Origin: Kalmusia sp. IMI 367209
Taxonomy: Eukaryota > Ascomycota > Dothideomycetes > Pleosporales > Didymosphaeriaceae
NCBI GenBank assembly: GCA_027946365.1
Contig: JAPEUQ010000004.1
Location: 1,860,001-1,924,000 of the forward strand
Length of the DNA: 64,000 nt
Direction of reading: 5' to 3'
The position numbers and the translations under genes are program-made. Positions within the stretch are counted from its first letter, which is position 1, and the number at the start of each line of letters is the position of its first letter. Below are positions 1 through 10,922 of this stretch, one piece after another. Under the pieces are notes generated by a model, which saw only the letters and a list, made by a program, of their open reading frames with translations, made no database searches and was not told where the DNA came from.

Positions 1-607
1 AAGTCTGCCGTCTCAATAGTTCTCGTCAATGGGCTGACATAGTACGTCTCCGGTGGAGGGATTCCCTTTGGCAACAGATCTTGCCACAAGCCACGGACGT
101 CTTTGGCCTGGCCCTGACCCACCTCAGTGAGAACAGCGTCGGACCAGGTGATGCCGTCTGCCCCATCGAGCATCGAATAATAGCACTAAGAGGTCAGCAT
201 CGGCAATAGAACAGAAAAGAGCACAATAGCATACATCCCAGTCCTTTGTCCCGTATTTGCTTTCTGCAACGTTATGCCACCCCTGCCCATGTCTTCCTAA
301 GAAAAGAACCTTGACGCTCTCTCCTTCTCCACTCTGTTCATTCAAATACCTGACGAACTTTTCAAACCTATGCCATTGTCCTTGCTTTTCCTCGTCATCT
401 GCATCAGTGTCATACTTCCTCTCCAAAAGTCCAAACCCCTCTTTGATCTGGCTCTTGTTAATCATATGTCAATTTCAGGCACATGTGATATCTTACAAAA
501 TCAAACGTCGAATCGTCCGTGTCGTCCTCGCTCTGCGCGAAGTACCCTTTGAGCGTCTCGAACTTGTAATGAAAGCCCCTCGGCGGGTCCGGCACTGGCC
601 CAGTCAT
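1..607 (-). CDS. Pmu1-like histidine phosphatase, 3' end off the window
   Basis: The gene is partial: its C-terminal part lies beyond the left edge. Exons are 607-497, 447-235 and 185-1, separated by two 49-base GT-AG introns (448-496 and 186-234). The start is the ATG at 607, which gives MTGPVPDPPRGFHY, a usual opening for fungal members. The phosphoglycerate mutase-like (histidine phosphatase) motif RHGQGWHN lies near residue 89. After the second intron come GITWSDAVLTEVGQGQ and ETYYVSPLTRTIET, both typical of the family. Members transfer phosphate through the RHG histidine; the Pmu1 branch is a poorly defined cytosolic or nuclear phosphatase group, so the substrate is unknown. No frame problem is seen in the visible part. 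Confidence 0.85.
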
Positions 608-1210
608 CTTGTCGCGTACCCACAAGAATAAGAACACGAATGTGAAGACAAACAGGCAAGCTCTTTGTAGTTGCGATCAGCACTGCTGCAGTGCCTAGGG
701 CTGTAGCCTACTTACAAAGGTGTATTGATCGTAAAGTTGAGGAAGGGATAATATATGTTACGATAGCGGGTCGGCATTACGAAGGTACTTGCAATCAATT
801 CTCCATAATTTCTGCTGTTTGCCTCTCACTGGAGTGGCATGTTGATGTGAGTTGGGAAGAACAAATACTGATGCCGCAGATTGGAAAGCTTGCCCCGCTT
901 AGCGGCGTCCGACCAATCAAAAACCAAGTCGCCTGCATGGGATCTATACATTATGATGATTCAATTTGAGCTCTACCTGGTAGTAATATCTTTTCATTGT
1001 GATTTCTGTAAGGCTTTTTGATTCGATTGATTTAGACGTAGCATGGCTTCTTCAGCCATGATCTATGGCATTTCTCGAATAGACTTTGCATTGTAGCTGT
1101 CGTCTAACTCTACTGAGTGACCTTTTACAAGGGCCCGCCACCCCAAGATGAGAAACCCAGGCACCGAACGCCGTCCCATGCATCCATCATCCGTTGACAA
1201 CCTATGCACT
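608..1210. other. Intergenic: Pmu1-like promoter side, TIF34 3' side
   Basis: No gene is recognised. It holds the upstream region of the Pmu1-like gene and the 3' flank of TIF34, both on the minus strand. A CCAAT pentamer is present at 913-917, about 300 bases upstream of the Pmu1-like start; its function is not shown. Confidence 0.5.
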
Positions 1211-2437
1211 TTACAAGTTCGCCTGCTCCTGTGCCTTTTCCCTTTCAACCTCATACATGAAGTCAAAGTAGCCCTTGTCAAAGTGGTGCACACGGACGTA
1301 ACCATCCTCACCACCGCTGCAGTATCCAGTGCCTTGAGGGTGAACAGCGACGTAGTTAAGCGGACCGAAATGACCCCTCACACGGCCAATCTCCTCACAG
1401 AAGATCTTGTGGTAGAAGCGAGCTTCAAACTTTCCTTGGCGAGCACTGGTCGTGGTGACGTCCATGGCAGCTTGACCACCACCAAGAATAACATAGTCCT
1501 TAACGGGAGTAATTGCGGCGCTGTTGAGTGGTGTATCGGCGACGTAGGTTTTGAGCACTTCGAGGCTGTCGGCGGCGGAGATCTGCGCATTTGTATGAGC
1601 ATCAGAAGTGCGTGTTACAGAGGTAGAATCCACACGAGTAATCGAGACTGTACTAGAAATGAAATTTTAGAGATTGAAATAAGTGGCTTACCCTGGCGGT
1701 CTTGTCCTTGGAAGCAGTGATGAAATATGTGCGATCCGGTGCCCATTGGAGATCGGTAACTGTGATAATTAGCGTCGTTGAATATGCACACCCTTGGTGA
1801 CGTACTTTGCATATCCGCCTCGTGGACCTGTGTGTTGAAGAGCAGCTCTCCACTCTTTGCGTCGTACTGCGAAACGCTCCCATCCTCGTGTCCGGCGATA
1901 ATGTAATGCGCTAGGTAGCTGAAGCCTGCGACCGTAGCCTTGCTGTCCTCACACACGATCCTTAGGACATGCTCGTCTGATTGCTTCGCTTCGGGGTCGG
2001 GGTTGATCTCGTAGACGACAATAGTGCCGAGATGGCCGGATCGCTTCTCCGTTACACCAAGCAGCTGCCTGCCATCTGCAGAGAACTCTACGCGCTTTAT
2101 AGATGTCGGGAAGTCCCATGTCTTCAGCAGCTTTCCCGTCTGAACCTCCCATAACCGCATCGTGTTGTCTGCGCCGCCCGTCGCGAGGAGGGTAGATGTG
2201 GGGTCGACGTCGACGGTCCAGAGAGCGCCCTGGTGGCCATGATAGGTTCCTAACCGTTCACCGTTGTGTGAATCTATAGTTTGTGAGTAAAGAGATATAC
2301 GGCTAGTGCAGGCGGGGTTACGAACACCATGCGCACACGACGTGGTCCTTTGATACGGAGAAAATGATGTCGCCATCAGGGTTGTATTTGACCTGGGTGA
2401 GCGCGCGCTCGTGCCCGGAGAGCAATATGGGTCTCAT
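1211..2437 (-). CDS. TIF34: Translation initiation factor eIF3 subunit i (WD40)
   Basis: Exons are 2437-2326, 2273-1806, 1759-1692 and 1582-1211; these total 1020 bases (339 residues plus stop). The protein begins [15 protein letters not shown] and is a WD40 beta-propeller, with recognisable repeats around [45 protein letters not shown] and a C-terminal [14 protein letters not shown], all typical of eIF3i. It is a core part of the eIF3 complex, which loads mRNA on the 40S subunit in the cytosol. Intron 1 seems to use the weak donor GTTCGT; a stronger GTAACC three bases on would put the conserved SHNGERLG frame out. The third intron (1583-1691) is longer than the others, because nearer acceptors lose the frame. 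Two Gcn4-type sites lie upstream. Length matches the family. Confidence 0.95.
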
Positions 2438-2678
2438 GTTGGCTGTATGTGTGGAGGAGGAAGATTCGGGTCGTGGTGGCGGGGGAGGCGGATTTATGAA
2501 ATTTCGCGAATGAGTCTGCTCATAATGCCTTGGTGTTGAAGTGGGCTGTGGATTTGCGCTAGCCGAACATGCACTAGTGTTTTTGTCCCGCATCAACCGC
2601 ACCAGGGTGCAAATGACTTCGACTCATCATTCACTCTCCTCGTTCGCTAGCGAGCATCTCTACATTATGGGCAGTGAG

Positions 2679-2685
2679 TGAGTCA
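2679..2685. promoter_or_regulatory. Gcn4/CpcA-type site upstream of TIF34
   Basis: TGAGTCA, the consensus of the bZIP activator of general amino-acid control, about 240 bases upstream of the TIF34 start. The match is seen; binding is inferred. Confidence 0.35.
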
Positions 2686-2761
2686 CATTAATTACACCTA
2701 CCATTCATGCGAGACGATCCTCCTCGTCTTAACGACGAACGAACAGTTTTGGATCCGGCAT

Positions 2762-2768
2762 TGACTCA
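2762..2768. promoter_or_regulatory. Second Gcn4/CpcA-type site upstream of TIF34
   Basis: TGACTCA, a perfect copy of the same consensus, about 80 bases from the first. Paired sites in one promoter make chance less likely, but this is still only a motif match. Confidence 0.35.
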
Positions 2769-3621
2769 TTCTATCTGCCTGTTGGAATGACGAACCTGGG
2801 CCTTGACGCGATCCTTTCCCAAACATCCCCAGCGCCATAATAGATTGTCTTTGTTTTCTCTAGAGAATGATCAGATGTTTTGAACCCTAGAATTGGCTAT
2901 GGGCTGCAACAACGAACGCACGTTGACAACAAGACAGAGACTATTGGAATTGGCAATGTCCATCATTTATCTCAATGAGATATCTGCAATTTCAGTATCG
3001 GCACCTAATCTATGATTCGTGTCTTCACCCTACGTTGGTCGGGCGTATAGGAGTCAGATGCGTGGAATCCAGTATTTCTTCCCTAATCTTTTACGTGTTA
3101 TCAGCATCCCAACACAATACTTCCAACCCGGTGTCAATATAGGTCATTAGGTACAAAAGCTACTTAGTGTTTGTTCACTATGATTTCATTCTCCCAATAC
3201 GGAGCGATACGCATTCTACAAATATATGGACAAGCAAATTTGGGTTGGCCTTCATATTCTTGCCCTTCAGTGTAGACTTCCAGGTCTCTCCTAACACGAT
3301 GGGATAATGCCTGGTGCTTCTGACATGAATTTGTCCGATATCTGGAGTTTTTCAGCACAAGACGCCTTGGAATCTCGTTCGACGGTGTTGCAGTGACATC
3401 ATCCTGGTATGGTGAACCTCACAACGCGAATCTATCACTTAAGGAGAGAGGATTTGCGTCACTCACTCACGAAACGCGATACGGTTGCACAGCCGTTTGT
3501 TTATTCAAAGATCTTGGCGGTGGGTGCGTGCCTTCCCCCTACAGACTTTCCCCTCACTTTACCACGACGCACGCTACGCTCTGTTATCCCGCTTTGCGAT
3601 CTTGCAAAAAAGCCTCTCAAG

Positions 3622-5229
3622 ATGGCTCTCGCGCAGCCGGCCAAAAAGTTCGACATGTCGAGGGTTCTCACAGCACTAGAACCTCTCGGCGCTGACTCGT
3701 ATCTCATCGCATTCGGTCCTGGTCGCGCGCAATTTTGCGGCACGCCCAACGGATACTCGACGTAAGTGACACTAAAAAGATGAGAATACCAACCTCCATG
3801 ATGTTGACCAGGATTACCTACCTAGGGCCCAACTTCCATCAAAGGTGATCAAAGATCTCTTGTATAGTCGAATCAATAAAGTTCTTTGGGCCTCTTTTGG
3901 CAGCGACGCGAATTCGTTCTTCTTTACTTATGAGATGAAAGATGGTAGTGTCGCTCACCGAGCGGGTAAAGCAATTCCCATAACGTTGAGGTCATTCGTT
4001 GAGCATGCTTCCACCACATCGATAGAGCTAGCCTCGTCCTTGCGCGTACAGCTTGGTGTGGATGGTTCGTATGTTGCTTGGGCAGGTTCAATCTGGACCT
4101 GTTGCAAGGTCCCTTCGGCCCTCCGTAACGCCTTACACCGGCTGAGCTCTACCCACAATGTTGATGGCAGTGGTTCCCAAGGTGAACTCAAGTCAGGCAC
4201 ACTCGAGAATGTAGCTTGGCATGGCAATGGCAGCTGCTATGTAAAGAGCGGCTGCAAACATTTCTTCGAATTCGAGACCACTGCTGTGAGGCAAGCTTGG
4301 CTGGTTCTCTGGCAAGGGCATGAGCAACCTACGTCACACGAGCTTTGCTAATCTCGCGGTAAGAGAATGAGTTTCTACAGTGAACCAGAAACTGAGCGCT
4401 TCAGTACGTTACAATCAACCCACATTCTCCTACTGGAAACACGTTTGCTTTCTTCAAGAAGGCCCGACACGGCGAAGAATCCGAGTTCATACTTCGATTC
4501 GAGCCCGAAGATGTCGTATCCAGGCTGTATGATAAGCACACTGTTCCAGGGTACATTGGATATGAGAAGCATGCTGTGGACTTTATTGTTCCCAAGACTA
4601 CTTCAAATGAGTACGGCCGAGTCGTCAATATTCCTAAGAATGATAAAGGCCAACAAGTGTTCCGGTGGGCTATCAGCAAACGCGCAGGACGTTCGCACGC
4701 TACAGACTCGTGGGAGCTTGATTTGAAGAAAGGCGAACGGATCAAGGTCCTACAGGATATGGGCAAAGATTGGTTTCTAGCAGAGAAACAAAGTGGATTG
4801 ATCGGCTGGGTCCCGGGGGCTTGGCTAGACTTCAAAGAGATGAAACCACACGTGGATCCTCGAGAAGCATACGCGCGATTCAAGACCGACATTGAGAAGT
4901 TGTTCAAGGTCGGCACGCTTCGCTCCTTCCCAAGCCTATCCAAATACATGAACGCTTGTGGGAAAGAGGCATGCAAGCCTCTGAAGCAGGACAAAGATAG
5001 TCTAGGCGTCTGCATTCACGACCTACATGAGTTGATGCGGGGTTCAGGTTGCTATTCTTCGGAGACGCTGAGGGGTGAGCGCAACAAGTGGCATCCGGAC
5101 AAGTTTGCTCGATTCTGCCACCCAGAGCACCGCGATGGACTCCGGGAGAGAGCGCAGACTCTGTTCGTGCTCTTTGGCGTGCTCATGGACTGGCTAGAGA
5201 ATCCGCCGGCGGGCGAAAATGTGGTCTAG
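3622..5229 (+). CDS. Fungal protein with SH3 domain and HPDKF motif; frame broken twice
   Basis: Inferred exons are 3622-3761, 3812-4358 and 4405-5229, with introns of 50 and 46 bases. The reading needs a -1 shift near 3833 (CC where the family frame implies one more base) and a +1 shift near 4318 (a GGG run). The two cancel, so the exons total 1512 bases, about 503 residues. Visible parts are an N-terminal region ending in NGYSTITYLGPNF, a middle with VLWASFGSDANSF, the strand YVTINPHSPTGNTFAFFKK after intron 2, an SH3-like segment around SWELDLKKGERIKVL and WFLAEKQSGLIGWVPG, and a C-terminal NKWHPDKFARF block resembling a J-domain fragment. Similar architecture occurs in uncharacterised fungal proteins. 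The function is unknown; the SH3 domain suggests binding of proline-rich partners. The start at 3622 is a choice; a second in-frame Met is at 3655. Confidence 0.65.
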
Positions 5230-5807
5230 CGATATCGGATAACCACTACGTGCATCGGAGAACCCTGACATTATACACTCCTGGATTGGAGGACAAGACG
5301 AGGTATCTGACGGATCAATCTTGATAACGAGTACACAGTCAGATGTCATGCTTTTGATAGGGATTGCGGTCGGCTCGGGATGAACAATGTCGGGGGTACT
5401 TGGTGAGGAGATTGTCGGGGACTTTTGAATCGGAGGCACTAGGCCAAACTCAGATATCTGTCTGGAATTTTTGGCGATGCGTCGGAGGTGCTTCGCCAGC
5501 TACATTACCCTCCATACGTCGATTGAATCCCTCCAAGAGCTCATTTTACAAAGAGCTCTGTAGCACTGGCATCCTTGATATTGCTTGTACGTAATTGACT
5601 CTCAGTGCAGGCAGGCTGGGCCTGCCGAAAGCTTCGGCGCCGGTACAAGAGACTGGCGCACCCGGGGTTGGCCTTCTTCAACCGCCGTCAGGGTTTGGCC
5701 ACGCGTGGGCCTGAGTCATCTTAACCGGCGCGCGTGTCATGGTTGATAAAATCAGTGGCCTCTCGCTCTGGATTTGTTAGACGTTTTTGGTCGTGTTTGG
5801 CCCGACG
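5230..5807. other. Intergenic, upstream of C1-THF synthase
   Basis: No gene is seen. The 3' flank of the SH3-protein gene is followed by the promoter of the folate gene, with one TGACTC element. Confidence 0.5.
5596..5601. promoter_or_regulatory. TGACTC element upstream of C1-THF synthase
   Basis: TGACTC is the core bound by Bas1 and Gcn4 in yeast purine and one-carbon genes. It lies about 210 bases before the start at 5808. A six-base match is weak evidence alone; its place before a one-carbon gene makes it worth noting. Confidence 0.25.
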
Positions 5808-8800
5808 ATGAGGCTGCGTCCGATATCGATCAGCGCGCAGGGCCGTAGTTTTCCGCCGCGAGCTACCCCGCTGACCACAATATTATTTCGCTCTCCGTAC
5901 CATCGGAGCTATGTCTTCCCATCGCCCGCCGCACGGCGTTTCCTCTCCAGCACCTCGCCCCTCATGACCGCCTCCAAGATCGATGGCAATGCTATTGCGC
6001 GCAGCATCCGCGACCGCCTCGGGCAGGAGGTCAAGCAAAAGCAGGAGAGCAACCCGCGGTACCGCCCGTCGCTGAAGATCATCCAGGGTGAGTGCGCAGC
6101 GCTGCAGGGCAATACCACAGGCTAATATGATGCAGTCGGAGACAGGTCGGACTCGAGTATGTGGCCCAATATGAGCCGGAGACACACGAGCACCATTGAC
6201 GCGGGGCAGGTACCTATGTGCGCATGAAGCTCAAGGCCGCCGAAGAGGCATGTGACTCCTCCCTCGCTACCCACTAGAAGCAGTACTGACGGCAGGGCTA
6301 GGCCAACATTGACTGCGAGCTCGTCAAATTCGCCGACGACATCACCGAAGCCGAGCTGCTGTATTCCATCTCCAGCTTCAACAACGACCCCAGCATCCAC
6401 GGCATCCTCGTCCAGCTACCCCTCCCCAAGCACATCTCCGAGCACACCATTACTTCGGCCGTCGACGACGAGAAGGATGTGGACGGCTTCGGCATTGCGA
6501 GCATCGGCGAGCTGGCCAAGCGCGGCGGCAAGCCTCTGTTCACGCCATGCACACCCAAGGGTGTCATGGTGCTCTTGAAGGAAGCAGGCGTTGATCCCAA
6601 GGGCAAGAACGCTGTCGTTCTAGGAAGGAGCGACATTGTGGGCAGCCCAGTGAGCAACTTGCTGAAGAACGCAGACGCGACCGTGACCGTCTGCCACTCC
6701 AAGACGAGCAACCTGCCTGAGATTGTCAAGCAGGCGGACATTGTCGTAGCTGCCATTGGTGTCGCTCATTTCGTCAAGGGCGAGTGGTTGAAGCCTGGAG
6801 CCGTCGTTATCGACGTAGGCACCAACTTCATTCCAGACGATACCAAGAAATCGGGGCAGCGTCTGGTTGGAGACGTTGATTACGAGTCTGCCGCCGAGAT
6901 CGCCTCTCAGATCACCCCTGTGCCTGGAGGTGTCGGACCCATGACGGTTGCTATGCTCTTACAGAACGTGGTGGATTCAGCAGACGCCACTTTCGATAGG
7001 CAGAAGAAGCGACGCATTACACCGCTCCCACTCAAGATCGAGGATCCAGTACCCTCAGATATCGCTGTCTCGAGGAAACAACACCCGAAACAGATCACGG
7101 CCGTGGCGACTGAAGTCGGCATATTGCCCAACGAGCTGGAGCCATATGGTGCCACGAAAGCTAAGGTAGACCTGTCTCTACTCAAGCGATTGGAGCATCG
7201 TAAGAACGGCAAATACATCTTGATTGCCGGTATTACACCCACTCCGCTCGGTGAGGGCAAGTCGACCACTACCGTTGGTCTTGCACAAGCGCTCGGTGCG
7301 CACCTCGGCAGGATATGCTTTGCCAACGTCCGACAGCCCTCTATGGGACCTACTTTCGGTATCAAGGGCGGTGCTGCAGGCGGTGGCTACAGCCAGGTTA
7401 TCCCCATGGATGAGTTCAACCTTCATCTCACTGGTGATATCCACGCCATCACTGCTGCAAACAACCTGCTTGCTGCTGCCATTGAGACAAGGATATTCCA
7501 TGAGAACACCCAGAAGGATGGACCTCTCTACAAGCGACTGGTACCAACCAAGAAAGGAAAGCGCCAGTTCCTTCCGATCATGTACCGCCGCTTGAAGAAG
7601 CTCGGGATTGATAAGACCAACCCTGACGAACTGACGGAGGACGAAATCCGCCGCTTTGCCCGACTTGACATCGATCCTGCCACTATCACCTGGCGTCGGG
7701 TCTTGGACGTCAATGACAGGCATCTTCGCGGCATCACGGTTGGCCAAGCGCCGACAGAAAAGGGACAAACTCGCGAGACTGGCTTCGACATCTCCGTTGC
7801 CAGCGAGTGTATGGCCATTCTTGCGCTCAGTAATGATCTCGGAGACTTGAGAGAACGTCTAGGCCGCATGGTGGTCGCCACCTCTCGTAGTGGAGATCCA
7901 GTCACGTGCGACGACATCGGTGCTGGCGGTGCTTTGGCTGCCCTGCTCAAAGACGCTATCAAGCCTAACCTGATGCAGACCCTTGAGGGAACGCCGGTGT
8001 TTGTCCATGCTGGTCCTTTCGCTAATATCAGTATCGGAGCTTCTTCAGTACTTGCAGACAAGCTTGCGCTCAAGCTCGCGGGTACTGAGCCGGACGAGGA
8101 CCCTAGCGAGAAAGCTGGCTTCGTCATCACGGAGGCAGGTTTCGACTTCACTATGGGTGGAGAGCGCTTCTTTAATATCAAGTGCCGCTCCTCAGGCCTA
8201 GTGCCTGACACCGTAGTCATCGTCGCTACCGTGCGCGCTCTAAAGGTCCACGGAGGTGGTCCTGAAGTCACTGCGGGTGCTCAACTCCCCGAAGTCTACC
8301 GAACCGAAAACGTCGAGATCCTTCGTAAAGGATGTGTCAATCTGAAGAAGCACATCGAAAACGCCAAGGCGTACGGCGTCCCTGTCGTTGTTTGCATCAA
8401 CCGTTTCTCAACCGACACCCAGGCTGAGATTGACGTCATCAAGGAGGAGGCGCTTGCTGCTGGTGCCGAAGACGCCATTGCGGCCAACCACTGGGCTGAG
8501 GGCGGCAAGGGCGCTGTCGACCTTGCCAAAGGTATTATTGCGGCGAGCAATGCCAAGTCGGATTTCAAACTTCTGTACGGCTTGGAAGGATCAGTGCAGG
8601 AACGCATGGACGCAATCGCTCAAAAGATGTACGGCGCAGATAAGGTTGAGTTTTCAGAGCTTGCACAGAAGAAGGTGGACACATATATCAAGCAGGGCCT
8701 CGGCAACCTGCCCATTTGCGTGGCAAAGACACAATATTCGCTCAGTCACGACCCTTCATTGAAGGGTGCGCCAACAGGTTTCACGGTGCCTATTCGCGAC

Positions 8801-8938
8801 GTCAGAATGGCGGCTGGTGCTGGTTACCTGTACGCGTTGGCAGCGGATATCCAGACTATTCCTGGCCTACCGACTGCGCCTGGGTACCTCAACGTCGATG
8901 TAGACGTCGAGACGGGCGAGATTGATGGCCTCTTCTAG
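5808..8938 (+). CDS. ADE3: C1-tetrahydrofolate synthase (trifunctional)
   Basis: Exons are 5808-6087, 6136-6156, 6210-6247 and 6302-8938, total 2976 bases (991 residues). It joins methylene-THF dehydrogenase/cyclohydrolase (about residues 55-340) to 10-formyl-THF synthetase (about 370-991), interconverting one-carbon folates for purines, thymidylate and methionine. Evidence includes [14 protein letters not shown] in the first domain, [12 protein letters not shown] (NADP site), [15 protein letters not shown], and the ATP loop [16 protein letters not shown] near residue 430. Exon 2 is only 21 bases. Intron 3 (6248-6301) must start with GC (GAG|GCATGT) to keep AAEEANIDCEL in frame. The first 52 residues are rich in Arg, Ser and Pro, without acidic residues, as in a mitochondrial presequence. 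A second in-frame ATG at 5964 (MTASKIDG) would give a cytosolic form, so one gene may serve both compartments. Confidence 0.97.
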
Positions 8939-10455
8939 AACGGGCATATCGTTTTACACACGGTCATTGGCGTTAGGAAAAGCGCAGTCTTTCAACATTC
9001 AGTAGAGCGTTTTGGGGCTTCACAGCTAGACGACTTGGGATGGGTCGGTCGTATGATAGAGTTTTTCAACACTCAGCATGCATGTGGTTAGCGAAGGCAT
9101 CAGGCGTAGATACGATATGATGTAAAAATCACAAGAGTAATGTTCACAGCATATAAGGCCATTATCTGCAGACTCCATGCATGTTAGTACTAATACCAGG
9201 TAGATTGGACATCCCGTGGCGGGTATCCCAGATTGATTTTTCTTTGTACACACCCACTAAGTATCATGCACACTACTCATTCTGGAACAATCTATAGGCC
9301 AACAGCCCAAAGCTACTACTAGGGATGCGGAGAGTGATAGCCTCCTTACTGGCTAACGATATGCTGTCAGACTTGTTTTGGCCCCGAAACCACGGCGCTT
9401 TCGCCGACAAAAATATGATCTACACGCCCGGCGTGTTGCGCGTTCTTCGCTACAGTCTGCTGACCGTGAGCACGAAAGTAGCACGCTCAGTTTGAATTGA
9501 TTGGGCGGTTCGACCCTTGTAATGCGGCACAGCTACCAGTGAAAGAGTGCCGTTGCGCTCGCTACATGCGGGTGGCGTTTATATGTTTGGTATGCGGCAC
9601 AGTAATGTCAACCTCGCGAAGCTGCTGGACAATGGTCGTTTGTCTTACGCAAATTCTAGATAAACGCGAATTTCGGGCCGTGTTGACTGGAATGAGGATA
9701 GAAGCTCCTTTATTGCCACGCACAATATTCACTGATTCCTGGGTAGATCGGTTGGGTCGAAAGAAGAGACAATTGGTGCTACTGCGCAAGTGAGAGGACA
9801 CAGCTTGAACTAATACTTTGCTTGCATTCCCTTGACTCCTCATAGAAGAAGCGCAATGCTACTTCGCTGTATCACGAGGATTGATCTGCAGACACGCTCT
9901 CTAAGCGCATGATTCAAGATCAATCATGGCGGCGGCGCGAACTACACAAGGACTGTCCCAGGTAGTGTAACCTTGGCAGAGAATCAGTGTTCATGTCTAG
10001 TTCCTGGAATAAGCCCGAGCGAAATTGATCGACATTGCGGCGAGGTTCGGTTCGCATGCAACCCGGTGCATGAAGCCGTGGCGGGAGGGAGGCAGGCACA
10101 GGGCGATACGTGCCTTGGTTTCCACATGGCAAATGATGGGCATCATTTCTATTGGATACCCCATCTGATCTTTGAGTATTTAGTGGTAGGATACGAATGT
10201 TGCAGCCCTCGTAGCTAGTCTACGAATTCATCGAGTCAATCCTATCGGTCTCGACAAGTTCAAGCTAACTTGTATCCTAATCACGTCCTATGAATCTCCC
10301 ATGTTTAATTACACAGTGGCACTAGTTTCTGGACCCCTCTCTGTACATATTACATGTATCGTGGTCAATACTTGTTCGGGTTATCTGTACAAAAAGGACG
10401 TAAGCTCAACCAGGTACGCCTCCTACTGATAGTCACACTAATGTGCATATGTCTC
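8939..10455. other. Intergenic, 1.5 kb, nothing recognised
   Basis: Only short reading frames without family features are present on either strand, and no tRNA-like fold was found by eye. Confidence 0.4.
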
Positions 10456-10719
10456 TCAACACAAAGCTGATATCACGGGATCGAAAGGCGACAGAACACA
10501 CTTCGTGAGATGCCCTGCGTTTAGTTGGAGACGATACACCAAATATCGCCCCCCTAGGACCCCAGCGCCGATTGCAACTACATTCTCGATCAAGCATATC
10601 ACTCCGTGAGTCACCGCGCCACTGCCTTCACATCTAGCGCTTCGAAATAATTGTACGATGCCTCCAACACTAGGACCATTCTTGTACATTGCACACAACG
10701 AAGTGGCAGCATACATCAT
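10456..10719 (-). CDS. Possible small membrane protein or gene fragment
   Basis: Not recognised. An 87-codon frame begins at an ATG-ATG pair. Its translation has a short hydrophobic start (MMYAATSLCAMY), a polar loop with KNGPSVGGIVQLF, and a second hydrophobic stretch, CLIENVVAIGAGVLGG, followed by RYLVYRLQ, which looks like two membrane segments joined by a loop. The frame stays open upstream for another 15 codons, also partly hydrophobic, so it may be an exon or remnant of a larger gene. It lies head to head with the gene at 10923. Chance coding is quite possible. Confidence 0.25.
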   Translation of the reverse strand: MMYAATSLCAMYKNGPSVGGIVQLFRSARCEGSGAVTHGVICLIENVVAIGAGVLGGRYLVYRLQLNAGHLTKCVLSPFDPVISALC

Positions 10720-10922
10720 GATGCATATGAAACACTGGAGGAATCCTGTTCTTCCTCAATGCGGAGAAGTGTATAGGATACTTGGTGTATAAGAAGAACA
10801 ACATACGCTCAAGAAAGACCTACAATCCAGCCAGGACAGTTCTTCGTGAGAACTGTCCCCTTCACTTCCCTGCTCCGCACACCTACCTACACAACTTCAC
10901 CCACTTGTGCACCCACCCATTC

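Larger units (their letters stand above)
2438..3621. other. Divergent intergenic region, TIF34 / SH3-protein gene
   Basis: Shared upstream region of two genes reading outward. It holds two Gcn4/CpcA-type sites (listed separately). No coding region is recognised. Confidence 0.5.
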
